A stretch of 64,000 nucleotides of DNA from an uncultured Alcanivorax sp. (GTDB taxonomy: Bacteria > Pseudomonadota > Gammaproteobacteria > Pseudomonadales > Alcanivoracaceae): the NCBI RefSeq assembly GCF_947258575.1, contig NZ_CAMYIV010000012.1, forward strand, positions 186,001 through 250,000, read 5' to 3'. Below the pieces are notes generated by a model that worked only from the letters and a program-made list of their open reading frames with translations, was not told the origin of the DNA and made no database searches. Below are positions 17,563 to 25,900 of the stretch, in pieces; within the stretch, counting starts at the first letter, position 1, and each line of letters begins with the position of its first letter. Both the position numbers and the translations under genes were made by a program.

Positions 17563-18003
17563 TCAGACAATCAGTACCGGGCAGTGCGACAGGCTGGCGA
17601 CCCGCTGGGAAACACTGCCCAGAAAGTAGCCGTCCACATCGCCACTGGTGCCCCGTGAACCCATCACGATCAGGTCCACATTGTTGTCCTTGGCAAAACG
17701 GATAATGGCCCGGGAGGGCCTGCCTCCCTTGACGAAGGCCCTCACCTGTTTGGCACCGGCGTCGGAGGCCAGCTGTTTTGCCTGGTCTGCAACGGAAGAG
17801 GCATATTCCTTCAGCGCATCATCCGGCAGCTGCACATCGTTGGGGCGAACCATTGAAAGGGACGCCTCGAACAGACTGTGGTGTTTGAAGACGCAGAGCA
17901 GATACAGCTCGGCATCGTTGTCCTGCTGCAGCTTGGCGGCATGGTCCAGCGCCTTGAGCGAGCCCTGGGAGCCATCCACGGGAACCAGAATCCTTTGGTA
18001 CAT
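17563..18003 (-). CDS. teaD: TeaD-like universal stress protein
   Basis: 146-aa UspA-type ATP-binding protein. [18 protein letters not shown] and [11 protein letters not shown] are near-identical to what I recall of TeaD of Halomonas elongata, the protein that tunes ectoine import by TeaABC. The nucleotide loop reads GSRG, ten residues, then GS; the usual spacing is nine. It lies directly after the large TRAP subunit, the same place as teaD in teaABCD. Confidence 0.9.
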   Translation of the reverse strand: MYQRILVPVDGSQGSLKALDHAAKLQQDNDAELYLLCVFKHHSLFEASLSMVRPNDVQLPDDALKEYASSVADQAKQLASDAGAKQVRAFVKGGRPSRAIIRFAKDNNVDLIVMGSRGTSGDVDGYFLGSVSQRVASLSHCPVLIV

Positions 18004-18039
18004 AACTGCCTCCTTGCGGGGAGTTATTCCTCGCTCCAG

Positions 18040-19326
18040 TTAGTTGAAGACCAGATCTCGCAGGGATAAGGCGATCTGTGGAAACACGATAACCAGCAGC
18101 GTGGCTGCCAGAAGCATGATGACGAAAGGTGGAGTGCCTCGTATCACTTCCCAGTACGGGCGTTTGAAAATGGCGATGGCCGTAAAGATGTCACAGCCAA
18201 AGGGCGGCGTAGCCGAGCCGACCGCCACCATCATGGTGATCAGTATCCCCACATGTACCGGGTCGAGACCGGCAGAGGCCACTGCCGGCGCGAAAATGGG
18301 GGTGAGGACCAGGATCACCACGATGGGATCCACAAACATGCAGGCAATAAAGAAGGCCACGGCAATGGCCATCAATACGCCGAAAGGGCCGGCTTCATTG
18401 ATACCCACGGCTCCGAGCAAGGTCTGCGGGATCTGGGCAAAGGAGATAATCCAGGAGAAGCCGTTGCCGACTGCCACCAGAATAAACACCACTGCGGTGA
18501 TCAGGCCGGTGGACTTGGCAATGGCATAGATATCCATGGCCTTGAGTGATCGGAAAATCACGAACTCCAGAATGACCGCATACAGCACACAAGCCGCGGC
18601 CGCTTCCGTGGGGCTGAAAATGCCGCCGTAGATACCCCCGACAATGATGACGGGAAAACCTAGAGGCCAGAGCGCTTTTCGCACCGAGGAAAAGCGTTCA
18701 TTCCAGCTGGCCTTGGGTTCGGTGGGTACTTTCTGGATATGGGCGTAGACCACACAGTAGGCGGAGAACATCAGCAGGATGAGCAGGCCGGGGCCAATGC
18801 CGGCGATAAACAGTTCGGCGATGGAGGTGCCGGTAATCACCCCGTAAATAATCATGCCGATGCTGGGCGGAATCAGAAAAGCGATATCGCTGGCGTTAAT
18901 GATCAGCGCCAGAGTAAAGGAATCCTTGTAACCCGATTCCAGCATGCGCGGTCGCAGCGGTGAGCCAACGGCAACCACAGTGGCCTGGGTAGAGCCAGAC
19001 ACCGCCCCGAACAGGGTGCAGGAGGCGGCGGTGCTGACCGCCAGGCCTCCTTTTATGTGGCCGATAAAGGCCATCACCATGTTAACCAGCCGATTGGCAG
19101 ACTGGCCGCGGGTCATGATGTCGGCGGCAAGGATGAACATGGGCACCGCTATCAGGGCCGTCGGGCGAATGCCAGCGAGCATTTGCTGGATAAAGAAATC
19201 CATGCGATCGAAACCGTCGAACATCATCACGAAGCCGACCACGGCGCCGACGATCAGCGGTACCATCATCGGAAACCCGAACAGCAACAGCACCAGCATG
19301 ACGAGAAACATGATCCAGGCCATCAT
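18040..19326 (-). CDS. teaC: TRAP transporter large permease, TeaC-like (DctM)
   Basis: 428-aa integral membrane subunit with a dozen hydrophobic segments, the sodium-coupled translocation channel of a TRAP transporter. Family features visible are FGFPMMVPLIVGAVVGF at the start, LFGAVSGSTQATVVAVG near residue 100 and IPPSIGMIIYG near residue 150. It starts three bases after the small-subunit stop. The adjoining binding protein identifies the ligand as ectoine/hydroxyectoine by homology. Confidence 0.92.
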   Translation of the reverse strand: MMAWIMFLVMLVLLLFGFPMMVPLIVGAVVGFVMMFDGFDRMDFFIQQMLAGIRPTALIAVPMFILAADIMTRGQSANRLVNMVMAFIGHIKGGLAVSTAASCTLFGAVSGSTQATVVAVGSPLRPRMLESGYKDSFTLALIINASDIAFLIPPSIGMIIYGVITGTSIAELFIAGIGPGLLILLMFSAYCVVYAHIQKVPTEPKASWNERFSSVRKALWPLGFPVIIVGGIYGGIFSPTEAAAACVLYAVILEFVIFRSLKAMDIYAIAKSTGLITAVVFILVAVGNGFSWIISFAQIPQTLLGAVGINEAGPFGVLMAIAVAFFIACMFVDPIVVILVLTPIFAPAVASAGLDPVHVGILITMMVAVGSATPPFGCDIFTAIAIFKRPYWEVIRGTPPFVIMLLAATLLVIVFPQIALSLRDLVFN

Positions 19327-19329
19327 CAG

Positions 19330-19905
19330 TCAGATCTCCGTTTCTTGTTCGTCGTAACCATCCAGCACCGTGGTGGACAGGTACACGTCCCGGGAGAAAA
19401 TATTCTTTATCCCGGCCATGAAGTACTGAATGCCTGTGACAGTGAGACCCACCGGTACCCACAGATAAATCAGATAAATGGGAAAGCCCAGAGTGGGTAG
19501 CACCCGGCCGCTGCTATACACCGAGTAGATGTAGCTGACCGAATACCAGCAAAGGAAAAACATGATCGCGGAGGTGACGAAACTGATCAGAATCATCATC
19601 CACCGGCGGACCGTAGTCGGGAACACATCATAGATGGCGGACATGCGAATATGACGACCATGTCGGGCTGCATAACCCAGTCCGGCAAAGGTGATCATGA
19701 CGATCAGGATGCGGTTCAGCTCTTCGGAAAAGTGCAGGCTTTCGCCAAGAACGAAACGGCCTACGACGTTTGCCACCGTGTTGATGGCCATGAGCAGAAC
19801 GCCGGTAGCGAGAATAACGGCTTCGACTTTGGCGATGCCGTTGTCGAGGGTGCCGAGAAAGCCTGGCAGGGTGGACTTCTGCGGTGATGGTGCCCCATCG
19901 TTCAT
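19330..19905 (-). CDS. teaB: TRAP transporter small permease, TeaB-like (DctQ)
   Basis: 191 aa with four hydrophobic segments; FVLGESLHFSEELNRILIVMITFAG is typical of DctQ subunits. The ATG at 19905 has GAAGGA seven bases upstream, which is better than the frame start at 19923. It pairs with the large subunit that follows. A 181-base gap separates it from the binding-protein gene upstream, room for an internal regulatory or RNA-stability signal, although I see no clear hairpin there. Confidence 0.9.
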   Translation of the reverse strand: MNDGAPSPQKSTLPGFLGTLDNGIAKVEAVILATGVLLMAINTVANVVGRFVLGESLHFSEELNRILIVMITFAGLGYAARHGRHIRMSAIYDVFPTTVRRWMMILISFVTSAIMFFLCWYSVSYIYSVYSSGRVLPTLGFPIYLIYLWVPVGLTVTGIQYFMAGIKNIFSRDVYLSTTVLDGYDEQETEI

Positions 19906-20086
19906 GATTGCGTCCTTCTGCAATTACCGGTTGAGCGGATCATCCTGATCCGCGCCCCCGGCTTGTGGTGATTCTGGTGTTGCCGGGGAACCCCGTGGAA
20001 TCCTGTACTGCTATTCAGAGTTCCGGAATTGATCGGTCGCCGGGAGCCGACCGCAGAGCTGTTCGGCCCCGGCGTGGTATTGCCTG

Positions 20087-21139
20087 TTATTCTTTTTCAA
20101 TAGCTTCAAGGTCAGCCTTGAACTGCTCAAGCAGTTCGGCGCCGCTCTCACCGGTCATTTCCACGAACCGGTTTTCCACCTGCGGAGCCCGTTCCCGGAA
20201 TGCCTGACGCTGTTCTTTGCTCAGACGGGTGACGGTAACCTCGTCACTGTCCTCAAGAATCTTGTCGAGCATTTTTTCGCCAAGACCGGGCACGTAGTCT
20301 GCAATATGTTCAAAGGCATGATCGGTGGCATTGCGAACCAGTTCTTTATCTTCCTCAGACAAGCCGTTGAAGAATTCCTGGTTGGCCATCATGGCCGTGG
20401 TGAACTGGTTATGGCCGGTGAAAATCAGGTTTGGCGACACTTCATAGAGCCCGCCGGACTGGATCCAGAAAATCGGATTCTCCTGCCCCTGAATGATATT
20501 GGTCTGCAGTGCACCGTACACTTCGCCCCAGGGCAGGGGAGTCGGGGTGGCACCGAAAGCCTGGTAGGTTTCGGAAAGCAGAGGATTGGTCATGGTACGA
20601 ATATTCTTGCCCTGGAAACCTTCCGGCGACGTCACTGGCTCATCCGCTGTGATGACCACTTCCCCTTCCGGGTACATGGTCAGCAGTTCCAGGCCCTGTT
20701 CGGCGTAGAGCTTGGGAAACATCTCGTTGATGGCTTTGCTTTCCTCAAAGAAGGTAACCACTTTTTCGGATTCCACCGGCAGCAGGTAAGGAATGAAGAA
20801 AATCTGTGCCTCGGGGATCAGGGAGCCGGTAAAGCCCGGTGACTGGTTGACGAATTGCAGGACGCCGGCCTGGGTCAGTTCCATGATGTCGTCGGATTCA
20901 CCCAACTCACCAAAGCGATGAATCTGTAACGTATGTGCCGAGTTTTCTTCGATGTATTCCTTGAACTTGTGTGCGAAAACATCCTGCACATCACCTTCGT
21001 ATTCTTCGTGGGCATAGCGCCAGTTCTGTCCCTGTGCTTCGGCGCTGGCGGCGGGCTCTTCAGCGTTATCGCTACATGCTGCCAGTGACGCCATCATCAC
21101 CGTGGCTGCGACGGCGCCTGCTAGTGATCGAATGGTCAT
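20087..21139 (-). CDS. teaA: TRAP substrate-binding lipoprotein, TeaA-like (ectoine)
   Basis: 350 aa. The signal ends in SLAAC, a lipobox, so the protein is probably anchored to a membrane; the H. elongata protein as I recall it is soluble. The mature part reads NWRYAHEEYEGDVQDVF and RFGELGESDDIMELTQ, matching TeaA almost residue by residue, including NPLLSETYQAFGATPTPLPW and GQENPIFWI of the binding pocket. It should bind ectoine and hydroxyectoine and feed TeaBC. GAGGG lies six bases before the ATG. The ectABC genes sit 16 kb away. Confidence 0.9.
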   Translation of the reverse strand: MTIRSLAGAVAATVMMASLAACSDNAEEPAASAEAQGQNWRYAHEEYEGDVQDVFAHKFKEYIEENSAHTLQIHRFGELGESDDIMELTQAGVLQFVNQSPGFTGSLIPEAQIFFIPYLLPVESEKVVTFFEESKAINEMFPKLYAEQGLELLTMYPEGEVVITADEPVTSPEGFQGKNIRTMTNPLLSETYQAFGATPTPLPWGEVYGALQTNIIQGQENPIFWIQSGGLYEVSPNLIFTGHNQFTTAMMANQEFFNGLSEEDKELVRNATDHAFEHIADYVPGLGEKMLDKILEDSDEVTVTRLSKEQRQAFRERAPQVENRFVEMTGESGAELLEQFKADLEAIEKE

Positions 21140-21409
21140 TGTGTACCCTCATGTCTGGTTGGCGGTGAAACAATGCCCGCAAAATCTTCCATTTTTCACG
21201 AACATTGAGGTTCACCTTGGCAAAGGAAAACCGGAAGTGCAAGAAACCGGGTCCCGTTTATGTCAGGAGTATCACGGGTTTTGTGGACCGATACCGGTTG
21301 TCTCGAAGTGCGTCTTTTTGCTGTTTTTCGGGTAGTCGGATTGCCGGGAAGTGGTGGTGCTCTGCTGATTTCAGCGGAAAACAGCAGGGGAGCTGGCGAC
21401 GCTTTCTGT

Positions 21410-21415
21410 TAGAAT
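21410..21415 (+). promoter_or_regulatory. Probable -10 box of dusC, leaderless
   Basis: TAGAAT ends seven bases before the dusC ATG. Transcription would start at or next to the ATG, giving a leaderless message; no Shine-Dalgarno is visible before the ATG, which agrees. The -35 match is weak. Confidence 0.45.
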
Positions 21416-21422
21416 TCGCGCC

Positions 21423-22376
21423 ATGAAACTGATCCTTGCCCCCATGGAAGGCCTGGCTGACTTCTGGGTTCGCCAGGCTCTCACCGACGTGGGCCGTTAT
21501 GACTGGTGTGTCAGCGAGTTTGTCCGTTTCAGCGGCCAGCTGCTGCCGCCGCGTGTCTTCTATCGCTGGTGTCCGGAGCTGAAACAGGGCTCCCGTACCC
21601 GGGCGGGAATTCCTGTGCATGTTCAACTGCTGGGCTCGGACCCTGCCTGTATGGCGGAGAATGCGGCCCGGGCGGTGGAGCTGGGCGCGCCGGCCATCGA
21701 TCTGAATTTCGGTTGCCCGGCAAAAACCGTCAATCGCCATCGTGGTGGGGCTGTGCTGCTTGATGAGCCGGACGTGGTGCATGCCGTCACGGCGGCAGTG
21801 CGCCGGGCGGTGCCGTCATCCATTACCGTGTCGGTGAAGATGCGCCTGGGTAATGAGGAGGATGCGCTGGCACTGGATAATGCCCGGGCGGTGGAGGCGG
21901 CGGGGGCTGCCTGGCTGACGGTTCATGGTCGCACCAAGCGTCAGGGTTATCGACCGCCGGCCTACTGGGACCGGATCAGCCATATCCGTGAGGCCATATC
22001 GCTGCCGGTGATTGCCAACGGGGAGATCTGGACTCCGCAAGACGCCCGCCGCTGTCAGCATGAAAGTGGTTGTCAGGATTTGATGTTGGGTCGCGGCGCA
22101 GTGGCTGATCCCTGGCTGGTCAATGCGCTACGGGATGAAAGCCGCGCTACTCGCTGGGAGGATATCCCGCCGGTGTTGAGCCGGTTCCTGGCCGATGTTA
22201 TCGGCACAGGCACTGATGCCCAGGTGGCAGGACGGGTCAAACAGTGGCTCAGCTATTTGCGTCGTCAGTGGCCCCAGGCTGGCGTGCTGCTGGAGCAGAT
22301 CAAGCGGGAATCCGACCCTCTGGCTATGGCGCCGTTTCTGCCGGCACCGGAGAACTCTGTGCCGATGCCGAAGTAG
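21423..22376 (+). CDS. dusC: tRNA-dihydrouridine(16) synthase DusC
   Basis: Flavin enzyme that reduces U16 of tRNA. The 317-aa sequence has LAPMEGLADFWVRQALT, the catalytic-cysteine motif LNFGCPAKTVNRHRGG, and VHGRTKRQGY and GRGAVADPWL in the barrel. The residue pattern (MEGLAD) marks the DusC subfamily over DusA/B. Its last 53 bases overlap the convergent metallo-hydrolase gene. Confidence 0.93.
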   Translation: MKLILAPMEGLADFWVRQALTDVGRYDWCVSEFVRFSGQLLPPRVFYRWCPELKQGSRTRAGIPVHVQLLGSDPACMAENAARAVELGAPAIDLNFGCPAKTVNRHRGGAVLLDEPDVVHAVTAAVRRAVPSSITVSVKMRLGNEEDALALDNARAVEAAGAAWLTVHGRTKRQGYRPPAYWDRISHIREAISLPVIANGEIWTPQDARRCQHESGCQDLMLGRGAVADPWLVNALRDESRATRWEDIPPVLSRFLADVIGTGTDAQVAGRVKQWLSYLRRQWPQAGVLLEQIKRESDPLAMAPFLPAPENSVPMPK

Positions 22377-23346
22377 GCGGCGTCAGGGTAAAGCGTTGGA
22401 ACGGCGGCAACACAAAGAAATCACCATCATGACGGTCGGCCATGGCATGGAATGAGGCATCCAGATTGTCCAGTGCCCATGGTAATGGCGCCACGTCGTC
22501 ACGAAGTTCTGCGAAAAAATCATCCCAGTGCACCGGTATCACCGTGTGCGCCCCCACCGCCTGGGCGGTTTCCTCCATGAATGCCTGCTGGTAGGCCTCG
22601 CTTTGCTTGCCAAGGCTGGCGCTGGCCAGCAGCGCATAATCCGCCTGGTAACGGTCCAGTTCGCCGGGTTGCATGCCGGCGCTACCCTGAATAAGCAGGC
22701 TGCCGGCCGGGTGGCTGATCACCAGCCCGTAGCTGGTGCCTTCTTCCCAGGCGCCCAGTGGCGCCGGTGGCGTTACCGGTTCGGTAATCTCGCCCTTGCC
22801 GGTCCAGTTTTCGATGGCTGCCGGCAATGGCACGTGACCGGCGGGTACAAAGTAGAGCGTGAAATCGCCGAACCGGTAAGGGTGGTGGGTCTGTACCGTG
22901 GTGATGCGTGCTTCCGGCAAGCCGCCACCGCGGCCCACCATGGCGGTGGACGCAGATCCCAGCAGCTGAGCACCGGTACGCTGCGCCACCATGGGTGAAT
23001 CCATGGCATGGTCGAAATGGGAATGCAGAACCGGGATGGCATCCAGCTCGCTGATGTTCGCCTGTTTCAGGGCGCTATCGATACGTTGCTGATTGGGTTC
23101 GATCATGCCAAAAAGCTGGGGGGTGCTGACCCGGGAAAAGTAGCCGTCGGTGAGCAAGTGGGTGGTGCCGTCGCTGACCAGCACGGTGCTGGTGCCGAGA
23201 AAGGTAAGGGTAACCTCGCCGGGCCGAGCCTGAGACTGAACCTGGGCAACGGGCCAGTGATCCCGTGAGGGGGATAGCTGGAGTGACACGGTGATAGCAA
23301 CAGCCGCTACCAAAAGGGCGCCGATCATCCATCGCGCAATTTTCAT
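22324..23346 (-). CDS. Exported metallo-beta-lactamase-fold hydrolase
   Basis: 340 aa with an N-terminal membrane segment or signal (about residues 4-22). The zinc motif HSHFDHAMD lies at residues 108-116 and further histidines at HVPLP and HWDDF fit an MBL-fold active site. The substrate is not known; the family includes many lactonase- and phosphodiesterase-like enzymes. The C-terminal 17 codons overlap dusC on the other strand, so the two genes end in each other. It is divergent from the DUF4212-symporter operon across a 295-base gap. Confidence 0.85.
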   Translation of the reverse strand: MKIARWMIGALLVAAVAITVSLQLSPSRDHWPVAQVQSQARPGEVTLTFLGTSTVLVSDGTTHLLTDGYFSRVSTPQLFGMIEPNQQRIDSALKQANISELDAIPVLHSHFDHAMDSPMVAQRTGAQLLGSASTAMVGRGGGLPEARITTVQTHHPYRFGDFTLYFVPAGHVPLPAAIENWTGKGEITEPVTPPAPLGAWEEGTSYGLVISHPAGSLLIQGSAGMQPGELDRYQADYALLASASLGKQSEAYQQAFMEETAQAVGAHTVIPVHWDDFFAELRDDVAPLPWALDNLDASFHAMADRHDGDFFVLPPFQRFTLTPPTSASAQSSPVPAETAP

Positions 23347-23641
23347 GGGACATCCAATGTTGTTCTGTGGGCAGGCCGTTCCGGGCCTGGGGGCGCATTT
23401 TAACGGAAAACCTGCATTCTGACAGGGACTCTACCGCAATAGACGGTGCTTTTTCGCAAAGTCGGCACGATGCTGACGGATTCTTCTGTCAGCCATATCG
23501 TCGCCCCATCCCGTCTGCCCGATCTGTCTGGGCTTCGACTAAAGTCATACTGTGCCGCCGGTGCCCTTTGGCTAGTCTTGATAGCGAGCCTATCCCGATT
23601 TGTGGATAGCCCGCTACAACGAGGACGCAGAGGGACGAGTA

Positions 23642-23899
23642 ATGAAAGAAGAAAATGCCCGCGCCTATTGGGCTGCCAACCTGCGATTGATTCTGACCTA
23701 CCTGGCTATCTGGTTCGCCGTTTCCTATGGCTGCGGAATCCTGCTGGTGGATGAACTCAATCACATTCAATTTTTCGGATTCAAGCTGGGTTTCTGGTTT
23801 GCGCAGCAAGGGGCCATCTATGTGTTCCTGGTGCTGATCGTCATGTATGCGCGGTCTATGAACAAGCTGGATCGTAAATTCGACGTCCACGAAGACTGA
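23642..23899 (+). CDS. DUF4212 small membrane partner of the acetate symporter
   Basis: 85 aa with two hydrophobic segments (about residues 15-37 and 50-70). The sequence ARAYWAANLRLILTYLAIWFAVSYG is typical of DUF4212 proteins, which almost always precede a VC_2705-type sodium:solute symporter. Start at 23642 is preceded by GGGACGAGTA; the frame opens earlier at 23600 without similarity. The 295 bases upstream would hold the promoter, likely under CrbR, but I see no site I can defend. Confidence 0.88.
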   Translation: MKEENARAYWAANLRLILTYLAIWFAVSYGCGILLVDELNHIQFFGFKLGFWFAQQGAIYVFLVLIVMYARSMNKLDRKFDVHED

Positions 23900-23912
23900 G
23901 AGGGGTAAGATT

Positions 23913-25709
23913 ATGGATGTTCAAACACTCACCTATCTCTTTGTGGGCGGTTCCTTTGCGCTCTACATCGGGATTGCGATCTGGTCACGAGCCGGGTCGA
24001 CCAAAGACTTTTACGTGGCTGGTGGCGGTGTGTCTCCCATTGCCAACGGCGCGGCGACGGCGGCGGACTGGATGTCCGCAGCCTCTTTTATTTCCATGGC
24101 GGGGATCATTGCTTACTCCGGTTACGACGCTTCGGTCTATCTGATGGGGTGGACGGGGGGCTATGTGTTGCTGGCCATGTTGCTGGCACCTTATCTTCGC
24201 AAGTTCGGCAAGTTTACGGTGCCCGATTTTATCGGTGACCGTTACTACTCGAATGTGGCGCGTACCGTGGCCGTGATCTGCGTGATTTTTGTGTCCTTTA
24301 CCTACGTGGCCGGGCAGATGCGTGGCACCGGTATTGTGTTTGCCCGTTTTCTGGAAGTGAACGTGAATACCGGTGTGGTTATCGGTATGGGCATCGTTTT
24401 CTTCTATGCGGTACTCGGCGGCATGAAAGGGATTACCTATACCCAGGTGGCTCAGTATTGCGTGCTTATCTTTGCCTTCCTGGTGCCGGCAGTCTTCCTG
24501 TCCATCATGATGACCGGTCATGTGCTGCCGCAGACCGGTTTTGGTGCCACCGTGCTGGACGCGGCGGGTAATGATTCCGGTGTCTATCTGCTCAATAAAC
24601 TGGATCAGGTGGTGACGGACCTGGGCTTTACTGAATATACCGATGGCTCCAAGTCCACCATTGATGTGTTTTTCATCGCCGCTGCGCTGATGTGTGGTAC
24701 TGCCGGTCTGCCCCACGTGATCGTTCGTTTCTTCACCGTGCCGCGCGTGAAGGATGCTCGCATCAGTGCTGGCTGGGCGCTGTTCTTTATTGCCCTGCTG
24801 TACACCTCTGCCCCTGCAGTGGGCGCCTTTGCCCGCCTCAACCTGATTGATACGGTTCACCAGACCCAGTATGAAAAACTGCCTGACTGGTTCTATAACT
24901 GGGAAAACTCCGGCCTGATCGGTTGGGTGGACAAGAATGGTGATGGTGCGGTGCAAATGAGTGCCGGCGCCCCCTTCGAAGGCAAGCCTACATTTGCGGG
25001 CACCCGTGCCGAAGTCCAGGGCAGCTATGGCGAGCGGGTTCTGACCAATACGCCCACCGACAACGATGCCGAGGTATATATCGACCGCGACATCATCGTG
25101 CTGGCCAACCCGGAAATCGGCAACCTGCCGGCCTGGGTGATTGCGCTGGTCGCGGCCGGTGGGGTCGCGGCAGCATTGTCCACAGCGGCAGGGCTGTTGC
25201 TGGTGATTTCCAGTGCCATTTCCCATGACCTGCTGAAGAAGACCCTGAAGCCTGATATCACCGAGAAACAGGAGCTGCTGGCTGCCCGTGGGGCGGCGGT
25301 GGTGGCGATCTGTATCGCCGGCTACTTCGGTATCAATCCGCCGGGCTTTGTGGCCCAGGTGGTGGCATTCGCCTTCGGGCTGGCAGCGGCGAGCTTCTTC
25401 CCGGTCATCCTCATGGGCATCTTCTACAAGCGCATGAACAAGGAAGGCGCCATCGCGGGCATGCTCACCGGGTTGGTCTTTACCTTCTGCTACATCGTCT
25501 TCTTCAAGTTCGTGTCTCCGGAGCTGAACAGCGCCGAGCACTGGCTGATGGGCGTGTCTCCGGAAGGTATCGGTACCGTTGGCATGCTGCTCAACTTTGC
25601 CGTGGCCTTTACCGTATCCCGGTTCACCGCCCCACCGCCGGAGCATATCCAGCATATCGTGGAAGACATCCGTGTTCCGCGGGGTGCCGGGGAAGCTGTG
25701 GCGCACTAA
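23913..25709 (+). CDS. ActP-like sodium:solute symporter (VC_2705 family)
   Basis: 598 aa with about thirteen membrane segments. Conserved stretches include KDFYVAGGGVSPIANGAATAADWMSAASFISMAG (residues 30-63) and GLPHVIVRFFTVPRVKDAR near residue 268. This subfamily includes acetate/cation symporters. A soluble loop of about 90 residues (near 310-400) separates the middle helices. GAGGGG precedes the ATG. The neighbouring CrbS/CrbR and acs genes make acetate or a related short-chain acid the probable substrate. Confidence 0.9.
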   Translation: MDVQTLTYLFVGGSFALYIGIAIWSRAGSTKDFYVAGGGVSPIANGAATAADWMSAASFISMAGIIAYSGYDASVYLMGWTGGYVLLAMLLAPYLRKFGKFTVPDFIGDRYYSNVARTVAVICVIFVSFTYVAGQMRGTGIVFARFLEVNVNTGVVIGMGIVFFYAVLGGMKGITYTQVAQYCVLIFAFLVPAVFLSIMMTGHVLPQTGFGATVLDAAGNDSGVYLLNKLDQVVTDLGFTEYTDGSKSTIDVFFIAAALMCGTAGLPHVIVRFFTVPRVKDARISAGWALFFIALLYTSAPAVGAFARLNLIDTVHQTQYEKLPDWFYNWENSGLIGWVDKNGDGAVQMSAGAPFEGKPTFAGTRAEVQGSYGERVLTNTPTDNDAEVYIDRDIIVLANPEIGNLPAWVIALVAAGGVAAALSTAAGLLLVISSAISHDLLKKTLKPDITEKQELLAARGAAVVAICIAGYFGINPPGFVAQVVAFAFGLAAASFFPVILMGIFYKRMNKEGAIAGMLTGLVFTFCYIVFFKFVSPELNSAEHWLMGVSPEGIGTVGMLLNFAVAFTVSRFTAPPPEHIQHIVEDIRVPRGAGEAVAH

Positions 25710-25784
25710 AGAAAGGCGTTGAGCAAACCGGTGTGGAAGTAGTCAATCCGCACCGGTTTTGCGCTTTATGAAACAAGAGAGGAG

Positions 25785-25885
25785 AGTTAAAAGTTGAAAG
25801 TTTAAAGTTGCAACGCGGGCACGGCATTTCTGCTCCTGGCGCGCCATCTCCGCGCTTTTACACTTTGAACTTTCAACTTTTAACT
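25785..25885. repeat. Heptad-arm inverted repeat (locus F)
   Basis: Left arm at 25785-25812 uses AGTTNAA units (AGTTAAA, then AGTTGAA, then AGTTTAA). Right arm at 25861-25885, read inverted, gives the same units in the same order, with one base changed in the third. The interior holds GCGGGCACGG, also seen inside locus H, and GCGCGCC. It lies between two genes on the same strand (symporter and DUF294 gene), so it is not confined to convergent ends. Confidence 0.85.
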
Positions 25886-25900
25886 AACCGGTCCGTGGCC

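Noticed and set aside
23985-25706. 573-codon open frame on the strand opposite to the symporter gene
   Set aside because: It mirrors the real gene in a GC-rich genome, is His- and Gly-rich and has no family resemblance. Similar long mirror frames occur opposite crbS, the MalT-type gene and thrS.
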